Shown piece after piece: positions 47,231 through 58,899 of a DNA stretch of 64,000 nt; position 1 is the first letter of the stretch; the number at the start of each line of letters is the position of its first letter. The notes under the pieces were generated by a model. It saw only the letters and a list, made by a program, of their open reading frames with translations, did no database searches and was not told where the DNA came from. The stretch covers positions 10,604,501-10,668,500 of the forward strand of contig OY821750.1 of NCBI GenBank assembly GCA_963682055.1, written 5' to 3'. The position numbers and the translations under genes are program-made. The DNA comes from Primula veris. Taxonomy: Eukaryota; Streptophyta; Magnoliopsida; Ericales; Primulaceae.

Positions 47231-47470
47231 AGCATCCAGTTGAATGCTCGTTCTATTCCACGTTAGATTTTCTTGCATCCAGTCGTGTGCAAGTAAATGA
47301 AGCATCCAGTCGAATGCTCGTACTCTTTCTTGAAATATGAAATCCTTGCACTCAGTCGTGTGCAAGTGAGTGGGAGCATCCAGGTGAATGCTTATTGTAC
47401 TAATTACTACTTAGTCGAAATCCTTGCACCCTGTCGTGTGCAAGTGAGGGGGAGCATCCAGTCGTATGCT
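47231..47470. repeat. Array of alternating short hairpins in the 3' region of copia copy 2
   Basis: Seven small inverted repeats in succession, alternating AGCAT...ATGCT and CTTGCA...TGCAAG stems, all with a loop of the type CCAGTCG. Units start near 47231, 47272, 47310, 47345, 47375, 47425 and 47453. Loop sequence and stem type are conserved although spacing varies. Confidence 0.8.
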
Positions 47471-47489
47471 CGTGTACTCTTTTTGTCCT

Positions 47490-47915
47490 TAGACCAAGGT
47501 TTTTTCCCACTGGGTTTTCCTTGGCAAGGTTTTTAGCGAGACACGTTCCCATCTTATCTCACTTAAGATTGCCGAAATTAGGGGGAGTATCCTGTTGTAT
47601 ACTTCTTACCACTGTGTACTCTTTTGTCCTTCGACTAGAGATTTTTTCCCACTGGGTTTACTCTAGCAAGGTTTTGATGAGGCACCTGTTTTGTGGTTGA
47701 TCCCTACTACTACCATTGTTGCACTCTTTTTCCTTCGATAAGAGATTTTCCCATTGGGTTTGCTCTGACAAGTTTTTGATGAGGCACACTGTTTTGTGGT
47801 TAGTTACTTACATGATATTTCGGCCTATATCATTCGGCTACACAGTTTCTCCTAGGTACCGGTTTTGTCCCACACTGGGTTTTCCGGCCCTAAGGTTTTT
47901 ATGTGTTTAGCACTG
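47490..47915. repeat. CCCACTGGGTTT repeat block before the 3' LTR
   Basis: Four units of the pattern TTTTCCCACTGGGTTT-(8-12 nt)-AAGGTTTT, most followed by GATGAGGCAC, near 47500, 47645, 47745 and 47865. Such units are a familiar feature in front of the polypurine tract of several plant copia families. Confidence 0.75.
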
Positions 47916-47978
47916 CGAATGAACTCGACTCAGATCGACTGCATGAAGACGAAGAATTCAAGACGTCCAAAGGGGGAG

Positions 47979-48178
47979 TGTTGTAAGATTATTGGACTCT
48001 TGGGCTTTTACTGATTGGGCCCAAGTGGGCTTATAACCCTACCCCTCTATCTATATAAAGAGGGCTAGGGGTCTTGTATTTTATTCATTCAGATATTCAT
48101 TCATAATAAAGACTATACCGTTCTCCCCTCTCTCTACTTCTGTCTCCCTATATACGTAGCTAATAGTGTATTACAACA
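47979..48178 (+). repeat. 3' LTR of copia copy 2
   Basis: 200 bp, same borders; it differs from the 5' LTR at two positions (A/G in the CTTGGACTTT segment and T/C in the CCCTATCCCT segment). Confidence 0.92.
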
Positions 48179-48183
48179 AAAAC

Positions 48184-49416
48184 ATATTACTTTTCAAATT
48201 AAATTAATAAAAACATATCCAAAAAATTTTAATTAACAAAAACATACCTAAAAATTCATACCACAATTTGTATACTTTATACACTTATTTCAAAAGTTCA
48301 TACATTTATTTTAAAAGTTCATACCCTAATTTGTAAATTTTATAGCCTTATTCCAAATGTTCATACACACTACAAAAAAAATACCCAAATAGCGACGGGA
48401 TTAATGACGGTATTTTTTGTTACGAGTTTATTACCTACGGTTTTTGTGACGGTTTTCTGACAGTTTAGTCAATTTGTGACAGATTTGTGAAAACTTTTTA
48501 AATTAGTGACAGACTTATAACAGCTTTTGACTCTCACTAAATCAAACATTATTTTGTAGTGACACTTATTTTAAAAGTTCATATCCTAATTCGTAGAGTT
48601 CATCATTATTTTTAAAGTTCATACCACAATTTACAGAATTCATATCGTTACTTACATAATTCATATTCATAATTTTCAACATCATACCCGTAGTTCACGG
48701 AGTTCATACACTTATTTTTAAATTTTATACACTATTTAACAAATACAACTGTTTTCCGTTCTCCGATCTCGAACTTACACGTCGTCGTCGTGAGCCTCTC
48801 CTTCGACGATCACAACTCGCCAACATCAAGCTCAAATTTTTGACCTCGTTCTACACCCTCACTGTCCACTCCGATTGATGTCTCCGTGTCAATCTCTATC
48901 TAATCGAGAGACCGGTGAGTGAGAGAGTGAGAAGGAAAAAAATATCGGAAAGATAGAGTGAAGAGAAGAGATAGATTAGAAATAGTGAAATGAAGGAAGG
49001 AGAAATATATAGATTGGAGAGAGAGTACCTAGATTGGGATGGATAAATGATTTTTTTATTTTTTATAAATTATTAATTAAAGATATATATTTGATAATTT
49101 AAATTTTAATTGTATATTTTTGTTAATATAACATACGTATTATATGTTTATTTTAATTCTCCGTTATAAATTATAGAAAACGAAGTTTTCACTGGAGAGA
49201 CAAATGATGACCGAATAAGAATTACTAAATAAGTAAATGGTATTTAGACCACGTACAATCATATCACTAAGAGAATGATTAAACAACCCTTTATAAAGTC
49301 ACACGACGTCAAAGGGGAGCGCTGCTTTCGTGGTTGCAGCCAAATACTACTACTCAAAAAATAACGTATAAACCAAGTTAGTTCACCTACTATTAAATAA
49401 TAGTTGAGAAAATTAA
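48184..49416. other. Degenerate TTCATAC-type repeats and intergenic DNA
   Basis: 48250-48740 is a loose array of GTTCATAC(A/C)CTTATTTTAAAA-like units, interrupted by the CACTA MITE at 48368-48561. From 48740 to 49416 I see only a purine-rich stretch (48900-49030) and no gene. Confidence 0.5.
48368..48561. mobile_element. CACTA-type MITE with 3-bp TSD
   Basis: 194 bp, starting CACTACAAAAAAAAT and ending with the complement of CACTACAAAATAAT, flanked by ACA on both sides (48365-48367, 48562-48564). The interior has repeated GTGACAG/TGACGG motifs. Removing it restores the surrounding TTCATACAC repeat. Confidence 0.85.
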
Positions 49417-49739
49417 GAATTGGATCATGAAAACAAAACTATTTAAGTTTTGGTCCGGCTATAAAATTTAATTAAGGATTGGACCATTATTTCTGAAACT
49501 AATTAAGGATTGGTCCATTTCCCCTAAATAACCAATAAAAATGTAAAAAATCAGAAAAAATAAAAAAATTCCAGAAAATAAAAATGCAAAAATGAAAAAA
49601 TAAAAAAATATGAAAAAATCAAAAAATAAAATAAAAGAGGCAAAACCCCGAAAAAACACGACCTTTTTTTTTAAATATCCCAAAAAATCAAAAAAAAATC
49701 CTAAAAAATCAACAAAAATCCGAAAACGCAAAAAAACAA

Positions 49740-49875
49740 CAGTTCAGACTGTTTTTAAAATAGTTCAGACTGTTTTTAAAATAATTCAGATTGTTTTTAA
49801 AATGACTTAAAAATAGTTCAGACTGTTTTTAAAATGCTTAAAAAAGTTCAGACTGTTTTTGGTTCAGACTGTTTA
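49740..49875. repeat. GTTCAGACTGTTTTTAAAAT tandem repeat, left arm
   Basis: About seven imperfect units; the inverted partner array is at 50415-50735. GTTCAGACTGTTTTT is close to a small palindrome (CAGACTG with flanking A/T). Confidence 0.8.
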
Positions 49876-50414
49876 CTGTAGCTATGAGACAAGCTTGTGC
49901 TCAATCTACTGTAGTTATTGTGGTGTTAAACGTTGATTGGTTTTCAACATTGAGCACATTCGATATTTCATTACAAGTTTGTTTTTTAAAGATGTTATGT
50001 CAATTGCTCACTGTTGTTGTTTTTATTTTTAATAATTTGTAGAATCTCTTGGCTGTCACTACTTCACTTCGTTCGCCTTGTTTTATATTTTTCAAGTGGA
50101 CGAATATGCTCTCAACTCTGTTTTATATGCTTACGAAGAGTTGCTGCAAATTTTGTTATGTTTCTCATGCAGTGATTGCTTGTTAATGTGTCATCAGGGG
50201 CCTGACAGTTGTTTTCACCTTTAGGTTTAGATTGTTTTCCTTTAGGTTTCGGTTTAGACGATTTATTGCAAGTAGAATGCATGGTGTATAGATTATTGAC
50301 TTGTCTAATTGTTTTGATTATCTACATAAACAAGTGTTATATATTATTGACATCATATATACTGGGAAGGCATATGTAAATATGCTCTAATATGAATTTT
50401 CCAGTAGTAGTAAA

Positions 50415-50735
50415 ACAGACTGTTTTTTTTTAAAATAGTTCAGACTGTTTTTTTTTTTTAAAAAAAGTTCAGATTGTTTTTAAAAAAAAAACAGTTTAGA
50501 CTGTTTTAAAAAAAAAACAGTTCAGGCTGTTTTAAAAAAAAAACAGTTCAGACTGTTTTTAAAATGACTTAAAAACAGTTCAGATTGTTTTAAAAAAAAA
50601 ACAGTTCAGACTGTTTTTAAAATGACTTAAAAACAGTTCAGACTGTTTTTAAAATAACTTAAAAAAGTTCGGACTGTTTTTGGTTCAGACTGTTTTTAAA
50701 ATGACTTCAAATAGTTCAGACTGTTTTTTTTTTTT
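50415..50735. repeat. GTTCAGACTGTTTTTAAAAT tandem repeat, right arm
   Basis: About twelve imperfect units with variable A or T runs, longer than the left array. Confidence 0.8.
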
Positions 50736-51092
50736 TTTGCGTTTTTGGATTTTTGTTGATTTTAGATTTTTGTTGATTTTATGAGATTTTTTTATATTAT
50801 TTTTTGGGATTTTTTAAAAAAAATTCATATTTTTTCGGGATTTTGCCTCTTTTAATTTTTTTTTGCACTTTTTCATATTTTTTTATTTTTGCATTTTTGC
50901 ATTTTTATTTTCTGAAATTTTTTTATTTTTTCTGATTTTTTATATTTTTATTGGTTAGTTAGGAAAAATGGACCAATCCTTAATTAGTTTCAGTTTCATG
51001 GACCAATCCTTAAATACTTTTGTTTTCATGGTCCAATTCAAAATTTATCCGATGTGTAATGTTTGCCATATGAGAAGTATTATAATATTACT

Positions 51093-51867
51093 TAGGGTTG
51101 GGATTGGGTCGGGATCCGACCCGAAATGTATCAATCCGAAATCTGACCCGAAATGTATCGGAAATCATTTTTTACTCGCGAGCCCGACATTTTGGGTACC
51201 CGACTATTTGGGTAGCCGATAGTGCGGGTACCCGACAGGTCAGGATAGGATAATCCTAACATATTTCTATTTTAGACTGAGAAACTAAAAAAAAACACGA
51301 AAATTTATATAAAAACAATTTTAAGCTATATGTAAATCATATATATATAACTATAATTTATTATAAACAAGTATCATGAATATATTAACCGTTTACATCA
51401 TTTGGTTAAGTTGAAAATAAAAACTAAAATATAACTATATATAATATAATATGTATAATCAGAATACTAGTAGAATCCTAATATAACCAAGTTTCTGATA
51501 ATTAAAGCCCTTAAGCTCTTGTTGTTCAATGCTTCAACTAAACATGTAGCAGTACATAATTTCTAAATTCAACTCAAATTACTAAACACAAAATAAACAC
51601 GAATTCTGATTTGAACTATTCAAGGAATACACATAACACCCCATCTATATATAAATATTTTAATTTAAAAATATACATATATAGAAAGAGGGATGATGGG
51701 TCTTTTGTGTATATAATATAAAAACTTAAAATCATATATATTTCAGGTACCCGACGATTTTAAAAATCAATCCCGATCTCGAAAGTAATCGGGTCGGTAA
51801 AGTTTCGGGTCGGGCTAAAGTCGGGAGATGGGATCGGGTCAGGTTTCTGGAATTTTTCCCACCCCTA
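51093..51867. mobile_element. Non-autonomous hAT-like element with 8-bp TSD
   Basis: 775 bp flanked by ATATTACT (51085-51092 and 51868-51875). Left end TAGGGTTGGGATTGGGTCGGG; complement of the right end TAGGGGTGGGAAAAATTCC. Both subterminal regions are rich in CGGGT/ACCCG words (GTACCCGAC). TAGGGGTGGG-type termini with 8-bp TSDs are common in plant hAT elements. The interior is AT-rich and non-coding. Confidence 0.85.
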
Positions 51868-51875
51868 ATATTACT

Positions 51876-52402
51876 AGTACTGTGTGACTCACATTATAAC
51901 TTGTTTGTTTACACAAATTGCATTTGTTATTATAAAAGAGATAGTACTAATTATAATACAATTTATGCTAATAAAGGGATATAAGTAATAACACTTATAT
52001 GGTGGTATTATCTATCCCGCTAATAATAACTAGTTACATATTATATCTTCTTATATTATTCTGTAAACAAACATGACCATGTAGATTTTTAAGTTTGGAA
52101 TGATAAAAAAAGAAAAGGTACGAATAATCGTTGTAGATATGAAGAGTAATAAAGAAATATATCATGAGACTAGAATTAGTACTACAATGTCACTTTTTAC
52201 TTTTTTTTGCCATAAGTATTATATTTCATACTTAAAATAAGTACACTCTTGAATCAATTACTGTTGCTAAAAGTAAGCTAAAAAATGAACAAACAAACAA
52301 CACTATTTGCTTCTATACTTAAAAGTAAAATTAATTAAAAGTAAATGCAACCCAAACAAGGTCACTGTATTGATGCTATACCAAATATAAGTTTCCATTG
52401 GT
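51876..52402. other. Intergenic AT-rich stretch
   Basis: No gene or element end recognised. Confidence 0.4.
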
Positions 52403-52407
52403 GGTTG

Positions 52408-54288
52408 TGTCAATCCCCAAAAACCGTAAAACGGATATCGAGGCATGATCTTTTTAAAACAAAATGAAAGTGAAACCTGTTGGTACAAAATTTGAATTTT
52501 TAAAAATAAATAATTACGAGCTAAAGGAACAATTGACAATTAAATAAAAATATTGCCAAACACGGCTACAATGCAAGTTTTATAAAACTAAGAAAATAAC
52601 AAATGAAAGAATTTGCCCATAGGCTACAACCTCAAAATAGAATAAAAATGAAAAGAAAGTAAAAGCCCGAACCCATGTGATACCTTGCTAAAGCTCTTAA
52701 CCATACGCCTCAACCTAAGTTGTACATGAAATACAAAATTGTAACGGTGAGTCCCACGCACATAACTAGACGGGACGGCACCACAAATACCGTCACTCCA
52801 TCCCATAAATGCAAGAGCTCACAAATTCTACAACTACGATAATCGACGTATAAAGAGAAATATAATAACATTCTACAACTACGATAAATTAAATAAATTA
52901 AATAACATCAACACACAACTATAGCATACATGGACCTCTCACGCCACCTACCCCAGTCCGTAAGCTAGGTCATTTCCTATCCCTTCGGCCGTCTTCTGTC
53001 CCCGGAATTAGTGAGAGACAGAGACCATTGCAACATAAAAGTAGATTTATAGTGCGCACTTGGACCTCTCACGCCACTCGTTCCAGTCCGTAAGACGAGT
53101 CATTCCCTATCCCTTCGGCCGTCTTATGCCCCCGGAATTAGGGAGAGACATAGACCATTGCTAACATAAAAGTAAATATAGTGCACACTGGGACCTATAA
53201 CGCCACTCGCCCCGGTCCGTAAGACGAGTCATTCCCTATCCCCTCGGTCGTCTTCTGTCCCCGAAATTAGGGAGAGACAGAGACCCTTGCCACTACAGCT
53301 AAATCACAAGGCCTCGGCCAATAATATAAAATCATTCAAATAACACCATCTCATTCGTATAAATATTAAGGCCTCGGCCAATAATATTATACTATTCAAC
53401 TGACATAAACTCATACGTCACTTAACGTAATACAACATAAACCATAATCATAGATGCTAGATTCACAACTAGCCAATCACTTCAACAACATAAAAACCCA
53501 TTCAGGCATTTTAACAAACACCTTGTATGCATAAACTACAATCCATCTATATTCAACAATAATTTACCCAATTCTATCAAAAACCATAATAACTCATAAT
53601 CAACGCTTAAAACATGCAAACCCATCCATAATATCATTAATTCGAAATTAATATAACTAACTCATCAATTTCTCCCATTCAAATAAGGGAATAATTCATA
53701 CAACAAATAAACCCAATTAATAATTTATAAACCTAATTAAGATAAAAAGGCATAAACCCCCAATTTCTAATAAACGTAAACCAAATCCTAACATACACCC
53801 TCATCTAGTCGCAATGGATAACCCCCGTTACCTTAGCGCGTAGAGGAGATGTTTCCGGTAAGAATCCGCTAGCATGGTTTCTTCTTCTTCTTCTTCTTCT
53901 CTTTTCTCTCTTTTTCTCTCTTTTCTCTTGGCTGATTTTTAGGTTTAAAGAATTGAAAAGTGGGCTGATTTTTAGGTTTAGAAAAACTGTTTTTAGATAG
54001 TTTGTGGAAGCGAACTATTTGGTCCCCAAAGTTCTAAAAGATAACTCTTAATCCAAAAATATTGTTTTACTACTCAAAAATAACGAATCTTTATAAACAA
54101 ATCTATTGGGTCCTTTTAATTAGTAAAATTAGTAACAGGTTTTTTTTTAAAATAAAGTTTTTCGGAAGAGTTTCGGTTTTTGGCTAAAAATTAGTCGAGT
54201 GACCGGTTTTTGGTAAAATTTGTATAAAATATTTTTGGATGAATTAAATCATAAATAAAACCATTTATAAATAAAACGGGATGTTACA
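52408..54288 (-). mobile_element. Solo LTR, probably Ty3/gypsy (Tekay/Del-like)
   Basis: 1881 bp flanked by the 5-bp TSD GGTTG (52403-52407 and 54289-54293). On the minus strand it starts TGTAACATCCCG, the usual start of Tekay/Del LTRs, and ends TTTTTGGGGATTGACA. No coding sequence or second LTR is present, so it is most simply a solo LTR left by recombination between the two LTRs. It contains three 129-130-bp tandem units and a (CTT)n tract. Orientation is inferred from the TGTAACATCCCG end. Confidence 0.78.
52932..53290. repeat. Three ~130-bp tandem units in the solo LTR
   Basis: Units start at 52932, 53062 and 53191 with GGACCT(C/A)T, and each contains CAGTCCGTAAG-like, CCCTATCCC and AATTAGGGAGAGACA words. 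They are GC-richer than the surroundings. A further 60-bp doublet beginning AAGGCCTCGGCCAATAATAT lies at 53308-53427. Confidence 0.85.
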
Positions 54289-54293
54289 GGTTG

Positions 54294-55395
54294 AGTTGGG
54301 TTCGGACCAATAATTATTATTCGAAACCAAATCAAACCAAATAAAATTGGTTTGGTCGGGTTGCAATATTATTGATAGGAACAGTAACGAGGTAAAACGA
54401 GACAAATAGTTTTGAGATTTATCGTTGTCGTTTCGTGAAGTAGAAATTTCGTTTCGTTTTAGAATATGGAAACTTTGTTTCGTTTCGTATCATGAATCAA
54501 TTTTTATACTATATGAGTTTTATTAATTCATATATCTGATATAATATACTATAGATTTATTATTATAAATAAATAAATAAATAAATATATATCATTCTAT
54601 TATAATAAGTCAACCCAAGTCAAATGAGCATGCCCAAATTAGCCAATTTTTTCCAAAAATATCCATACACCTTTATATTAATTACAATAATACCATACTC
54701 ACATAAAAATATAAAAAGTAAAAACTAATAAAACTATTTACCGCTCTTTAACAACCAAATATTCTTTTAAATCTTAAACTATGTTTTTTTTGTATTATCC
54801 ACATATTTATATCATAACTATACATATTTTTTATTTTTTTATTGCATTACTCGCCACACACGCAACGCATGAGTCACGATTACTAGTATATATGTGTGTG
54901 TGTGTAATAAGAAAAACAAAAAAATTCACGAAACAAGCATGACTATGATCATTATCATCTCGTTAACTAAACAAAATATATATTTTCATTCATTTTCATT
55001 TCATTTATTAATGAATGAAACTGAGCCGATCTTTTAATGAAACAAATACAAAATTTTCCAGAAAATTTTCGTCTAGTTCTCACCCCCAATCATCAACGAA
55101 AACACAAGTCTTGTTTGGTTGCATTATTGAAATGTCGGAATTGGACTACCAGTGCTACTAGACCCACAAATGATGTGGTTGGTTGCGTAATGTGTAACCG
55201 GACTATTAGAACGGACCGAATTACAAATAATTCACTTTTGTAGTATTTGAAATAACATATATATGGTCTCGTTTGGTTGTGGGATAAATAATTTCGGGAC
55301 AATGAATCCAACCGGGATAAGGGTAATGTTCGAAAACATGCTTGTATTATTAATTATATGAGTTAATCCAATGCAATGTTTGTATCTATCATATC
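54294..55395. other. Intergenic AT-rich stretch
   Basis: No gene recognised. Includes a CGTTTCGTTT-rich patch near 54420-54500 and a (TG)n microsatellite at 54892-54904. Confidence 0.4.
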
Positions 55396-55881
55396 ATTTT
55401 TTTTTTTTGGTTACTTGTACTAACAACTAATTTCGTTTTTGAGCCCCCTACTACCATTTTTTTCTTCCGCTTCCCTCTACTTACAATCTTTATCTTTTGT
55501 GGGAACCATGTATTAAATACTTAATGGAATTGACAACACGTGCTGTCACGTGACCCATTTCCGTTAACGGCAGTGACAAATATTGTCAATTCAGGGGCAA
55601 AGTTAAAATAATTGTTAGATAAAGTTAAAAAAAGGCATAAAAAAAATACGTCTTAGGTGTAAAAAGACGTCGGACTGGTCCTGGTTTAGATCCATTGTTA
55701 ACGCATTAACGGAAATGGGTCACGTGATAAAACGAGTTATCAATTATGTTAAGTATTTAACAACTGTTTCCCAAAAAAGAGAAATATTGTAAGTAGATAG
55801 AAGTGGAAGAAAAAAATGATAGCAGGGAGCTCAAAAACGAAATGAGATGTTAGTACATGTAATAAAAACAAAAATAACCCC
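55396..55881. mobile_element. Mutator-like foldback MITE
   Basis: 486 bp with inverted arms of about 200 bp that share ACTTGTACTAACA/ACATGTACTAACA, TTCGTTTTTGAGC and CACGTGACCCATTTCCGTTAA. Flanked by TATCATATC (55387-55395 and 55882-55890); the identity can be extended to 12 bp, so the exact TSD (9 to 12) is ambiguous. Non-coding. Confidence 0.75.
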
Positions 55882-55890
55882 TATCATATC

Positions 55891-58227
55891 ATATCTAAAA
55901 GTGCACTATTTAGGTTCCAACCTTAACTTTCCTGGAGCTTGCCGTCTTACCCCAACATCTAAATAAAGGGCGGGCATCGAAAAGGAACCAGCCCAGCCTC
56001 TTCAAGAAAGGTTTGCTTGGTAGGTGTTGCCTGCTCACTAGGACAATGCTCTTAACATGAAAATATTTACACTTCTTATTTGCGCTCCATTAACAAATGA
56101 GAAATACATTTTAAATACTTGATTCATAGGCTTTTTAATCAATTGTACATATAACAATGTACAAACCAATAGAAATTTACCTGGTCATGTAGTGTAAATT
56201 AGATTGTAAAAATTGAGTGCAACAGTCATTTTTCATTTAGGTTGGTTTACTTTATTTTATATATAAGTTGATGGGGGACACCATTGTTTTATTAGTAAAT
56301 ATGAATGGTCGAAACGAGTTTATTAAATTTTAAATCAAATTATATATATAAAAAAAAGGCGTTACAAGAATTATTATTAGTGTTAAGGAAGTAAAATAAT
56401 ATTCGGTGCTTTTACACATTCGTATTCATGTTGCAACTTTTTCACATCTTGTGGAAGTATATGTTATTGATATCTTCATTTTTTTTGCAAACTGTTTCTT
56501 TTTTAAGAGAGACCTCTCATTGATTAAATGTAATTAGCAATCTTGGATCGCTAATTTGCCTTGTCTAGAAAAGAGTAACATATGGTTTTAAATAAATATC
56601 AAATCAATAAGAATCACAGTAACTTCTATCGGGGTGCCAACACTAATTAACATGATCTAAACGTTCATATTAAATATTAGCATTAAAAAGTATGACAAAA
56701 CACCCAATTCAATCCAAACAGATATAGACAAACTTGCCTGAAATAGGATTTACCATCTATTTTGTTGTGAAATTATATTTACAAACAGGTCCGATGTCCG
56801 ATTTCGTCCTCCAACAGAGCATATCTGTTTTTCACACAAAAGAGAGAATAAGATTGAGATAGAGAGGGTGATGATAGGAGACAAAAGAAGAAGATGGAAT
56901 TGGGATGAGTGAATGGAAGGCGACTTGAAGGTAATGAGAAGTGTTGGTGTCTTCCCCCGCCTCAAACAGTGGCGACGGTAGTTTTGGGTTTTGAGTTTTG
57001 CATTTTCGGTTTTGGTTTTAAGGTCAGAGAAAGAGGGGGTTACTATTTTGATTTCCCTATTTAGGTTAGTTGACATTTATTCCCACCATCAACAAAAGAT
57101 CAATATATGTGTTCGTATTTTATATCTTATATAAAAATATATATACTAATCTATAAATGTATATATAAATTCGTATTTTATATTTATATATATTATTTAC
57201 ATATATATTTATATTTTATATTTATACATATATGATTCAAATATATATATTTATATATTATTTATATATATATATATATATACAAACAAGTGGATTTGCT
57301 AAAAATGGGCAAATTGGGCATTACAATGTCTGGTCCAACTATCGTAAATTTATACTACCTCAGGGTGGTAAACTTGGGACTAGCAATCCCAATCATACTC
57401 TGTGAGCTTCACGGTACAATATATCCAATTTCATTCTTTAGTGAAGCAAACAAATAAGGTGTGATATCAGATTAGTCCAACAAAGGCTGCTTGTTAGGGT
57501 GGTGGTTGGTTTTTTAATAATTTTCCTCATCTTTTAATTTTTAAAATTTTTATGGCATTATGAATTGTTTAGAATTTTTAAGGATTTTATTGAGGTTTTT
57601 TTTATGTGGTCAACATCATTAAACGAAGGTCAACACCAGAGTGTAGCAGGCAATATTGGAGTCCAATACTCAATGCCGAATACCGGTCAATAGATATAAA
57701 ATTCACTCACGGTAAATTTTACGTTTGATATTTATAGGTGGCATAATTGTTGGCCACGATTTAGTTCCCAGCATTTATGCTATTGGGGAAATTTGATATT
57801 TTACTCTTTAATTAATTGTTGATCCATAATATCATTAAATAATTCAAATGATGTCCATGAACGTATATTTAATCTAAAAATAATGTCAAATACATACCAA
57901 TTTTTAAACTTATTATCCACAAATACACTCCTAAACATTTGATTTCTCATTAGGTCATAAACCAACATTTTATTAATAATCTACTTAAAAAAAACCCACA
58001 TGAACTCTCTAAACTCCAATATCTCTTTTTTTTGAGTAACTATATGGTAGGACAGATGTACAAAAAGCGGGTATTCCCTCTAATAAAAACCCTAAGAAAC
58101 GGAGGGAACACTTGTGGAGGGAACACTTGTGAGCCATACAATTAATTTGTATTTTTACAATCTAATTGGTGGAGACATAGCTTAGTTTTGTGTAGACCGG
58201 TGCTACTGAATAATTTCTCCTACCTTC

Positions 58228-58264
<37 letters not shown>

Positions 58265-58899
58265 CCCCTTTCGGATATTCTCAATATCTCTCTCTATCTT
58301 CCTCCCATCTCTATCCCCTTTCGGCTAATCGCCTCATCTCTCTCTCTTCTTCTCATATCTCTTTCTCCTATATGTTGATTGTCCCATCTCGATCTCTTTC
58401 TCCCATCTATTCCTCTTTTCTGCTACTCGACGGCGAGGTAACAACGGCGGTGGTGTCGGAGTTGGAGATGATATCTGGCATCTTAATTCACTACAGACCT
58501 GAATATCTTTGTTTATTCGATGACGAATCGGTAGGTATAATTGAGTGATTTGTTTTGCTTAATAACAAATTGGTGGTTACATGAACGAAAAGTAGGAGTT
58601 TATTTAGAGTAACATTTGACAACGAAATAGGGCTTGAGACTTCTAGACCGATTGGACAAGCGAATATGTGTACTTTTGCAATTTCGATTTTTTTTTTTTT
58701 TGCATTTCTGGTCGCTTACCAACTCGAATAAATGTAATAAGAATATACATTCACCTGAGTCGGAGTATTCAGTGTTGCTCAATGAATTTTGCTAAGATTG
58801 ATAGTATTAAACTTTTTGGGATTTGGTTTCATTTATTTTTTCGATGATGAATTGGGATTTATCCCCAATTTTTATTATGAATGGTAACTTTTCTTTGGT
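55891..58899. other. Intergenic AT-rich stretch
   Basis: No supportable gene. Contains TA-rich runs (57110-57285, 58232-58262), a 14-bp doublet GGAGGGAACACTTG at 58108-58136, and a pyrimidine-rich region at 58265-58420 that looks like a plant leader but is not followed by a convincing coding frame. An open frame at 56750-57076 (-) has no recognised homology. Confidence 0.4.

Larger units (their letters stand above)
41230..48178 (+). mobile_element. Complete but coding-decayed Ty1/copia retrotransposon, copy 2
   Basis: 6949 bp flanked by TSD AAAAC (41225-41229 and 48179-48183). 200-bp LTRs at both ends differ at only two positions. A primer-binding-like TGTTATCAGTACTGCTC follows the 5' LTR, and an AAAGGGGGAGTG polypurine tract precedes the 3' LTR. 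The interior holds a poly(A) run (41702-41727), a 52-bp tandem array, a decayed gag/pol read in fragments, and a 3' region full of small hairpins and CCCACTGGGTTT repeats. Integrase precedes RT, as in Ty1/copia. No long frame survives, so movement would need enzymes from another element. Confidence 0.88.
49417..51039. mobile_element. Foldback element with ~450-630-bp inverted arms
   Basis: Left arm 49417-49870 and right arm 50405-51039 are inverted copies. From the outside in, each has a GAATTGGA(C/T)CATGAAAAC end, ATTAAGGATTGGTCCAT, CCAATAAAAAT, an A-rich (or T-rich) region with GAGGCAAAA and CAAAAATCCGAAAA-type words, and a tandem GTTCAGACTGTTTTTAAAAT array. The 530-bp centre is unique and non-coding. 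No exact TSD was found. Confidence 0.75.

Noticed and set aside
49468..49731. Phe-rich 87-residue minus-strand frame
   Set aside because: Product of an A/T-rich simple-sequence arm of the foldback element.
56750..57076. 108-residue minus-strand frame ending with GGRNRTSDLFVN
   Set aside because: No domain, no splice context, no conserved neighbour; composition fits a chance frame.
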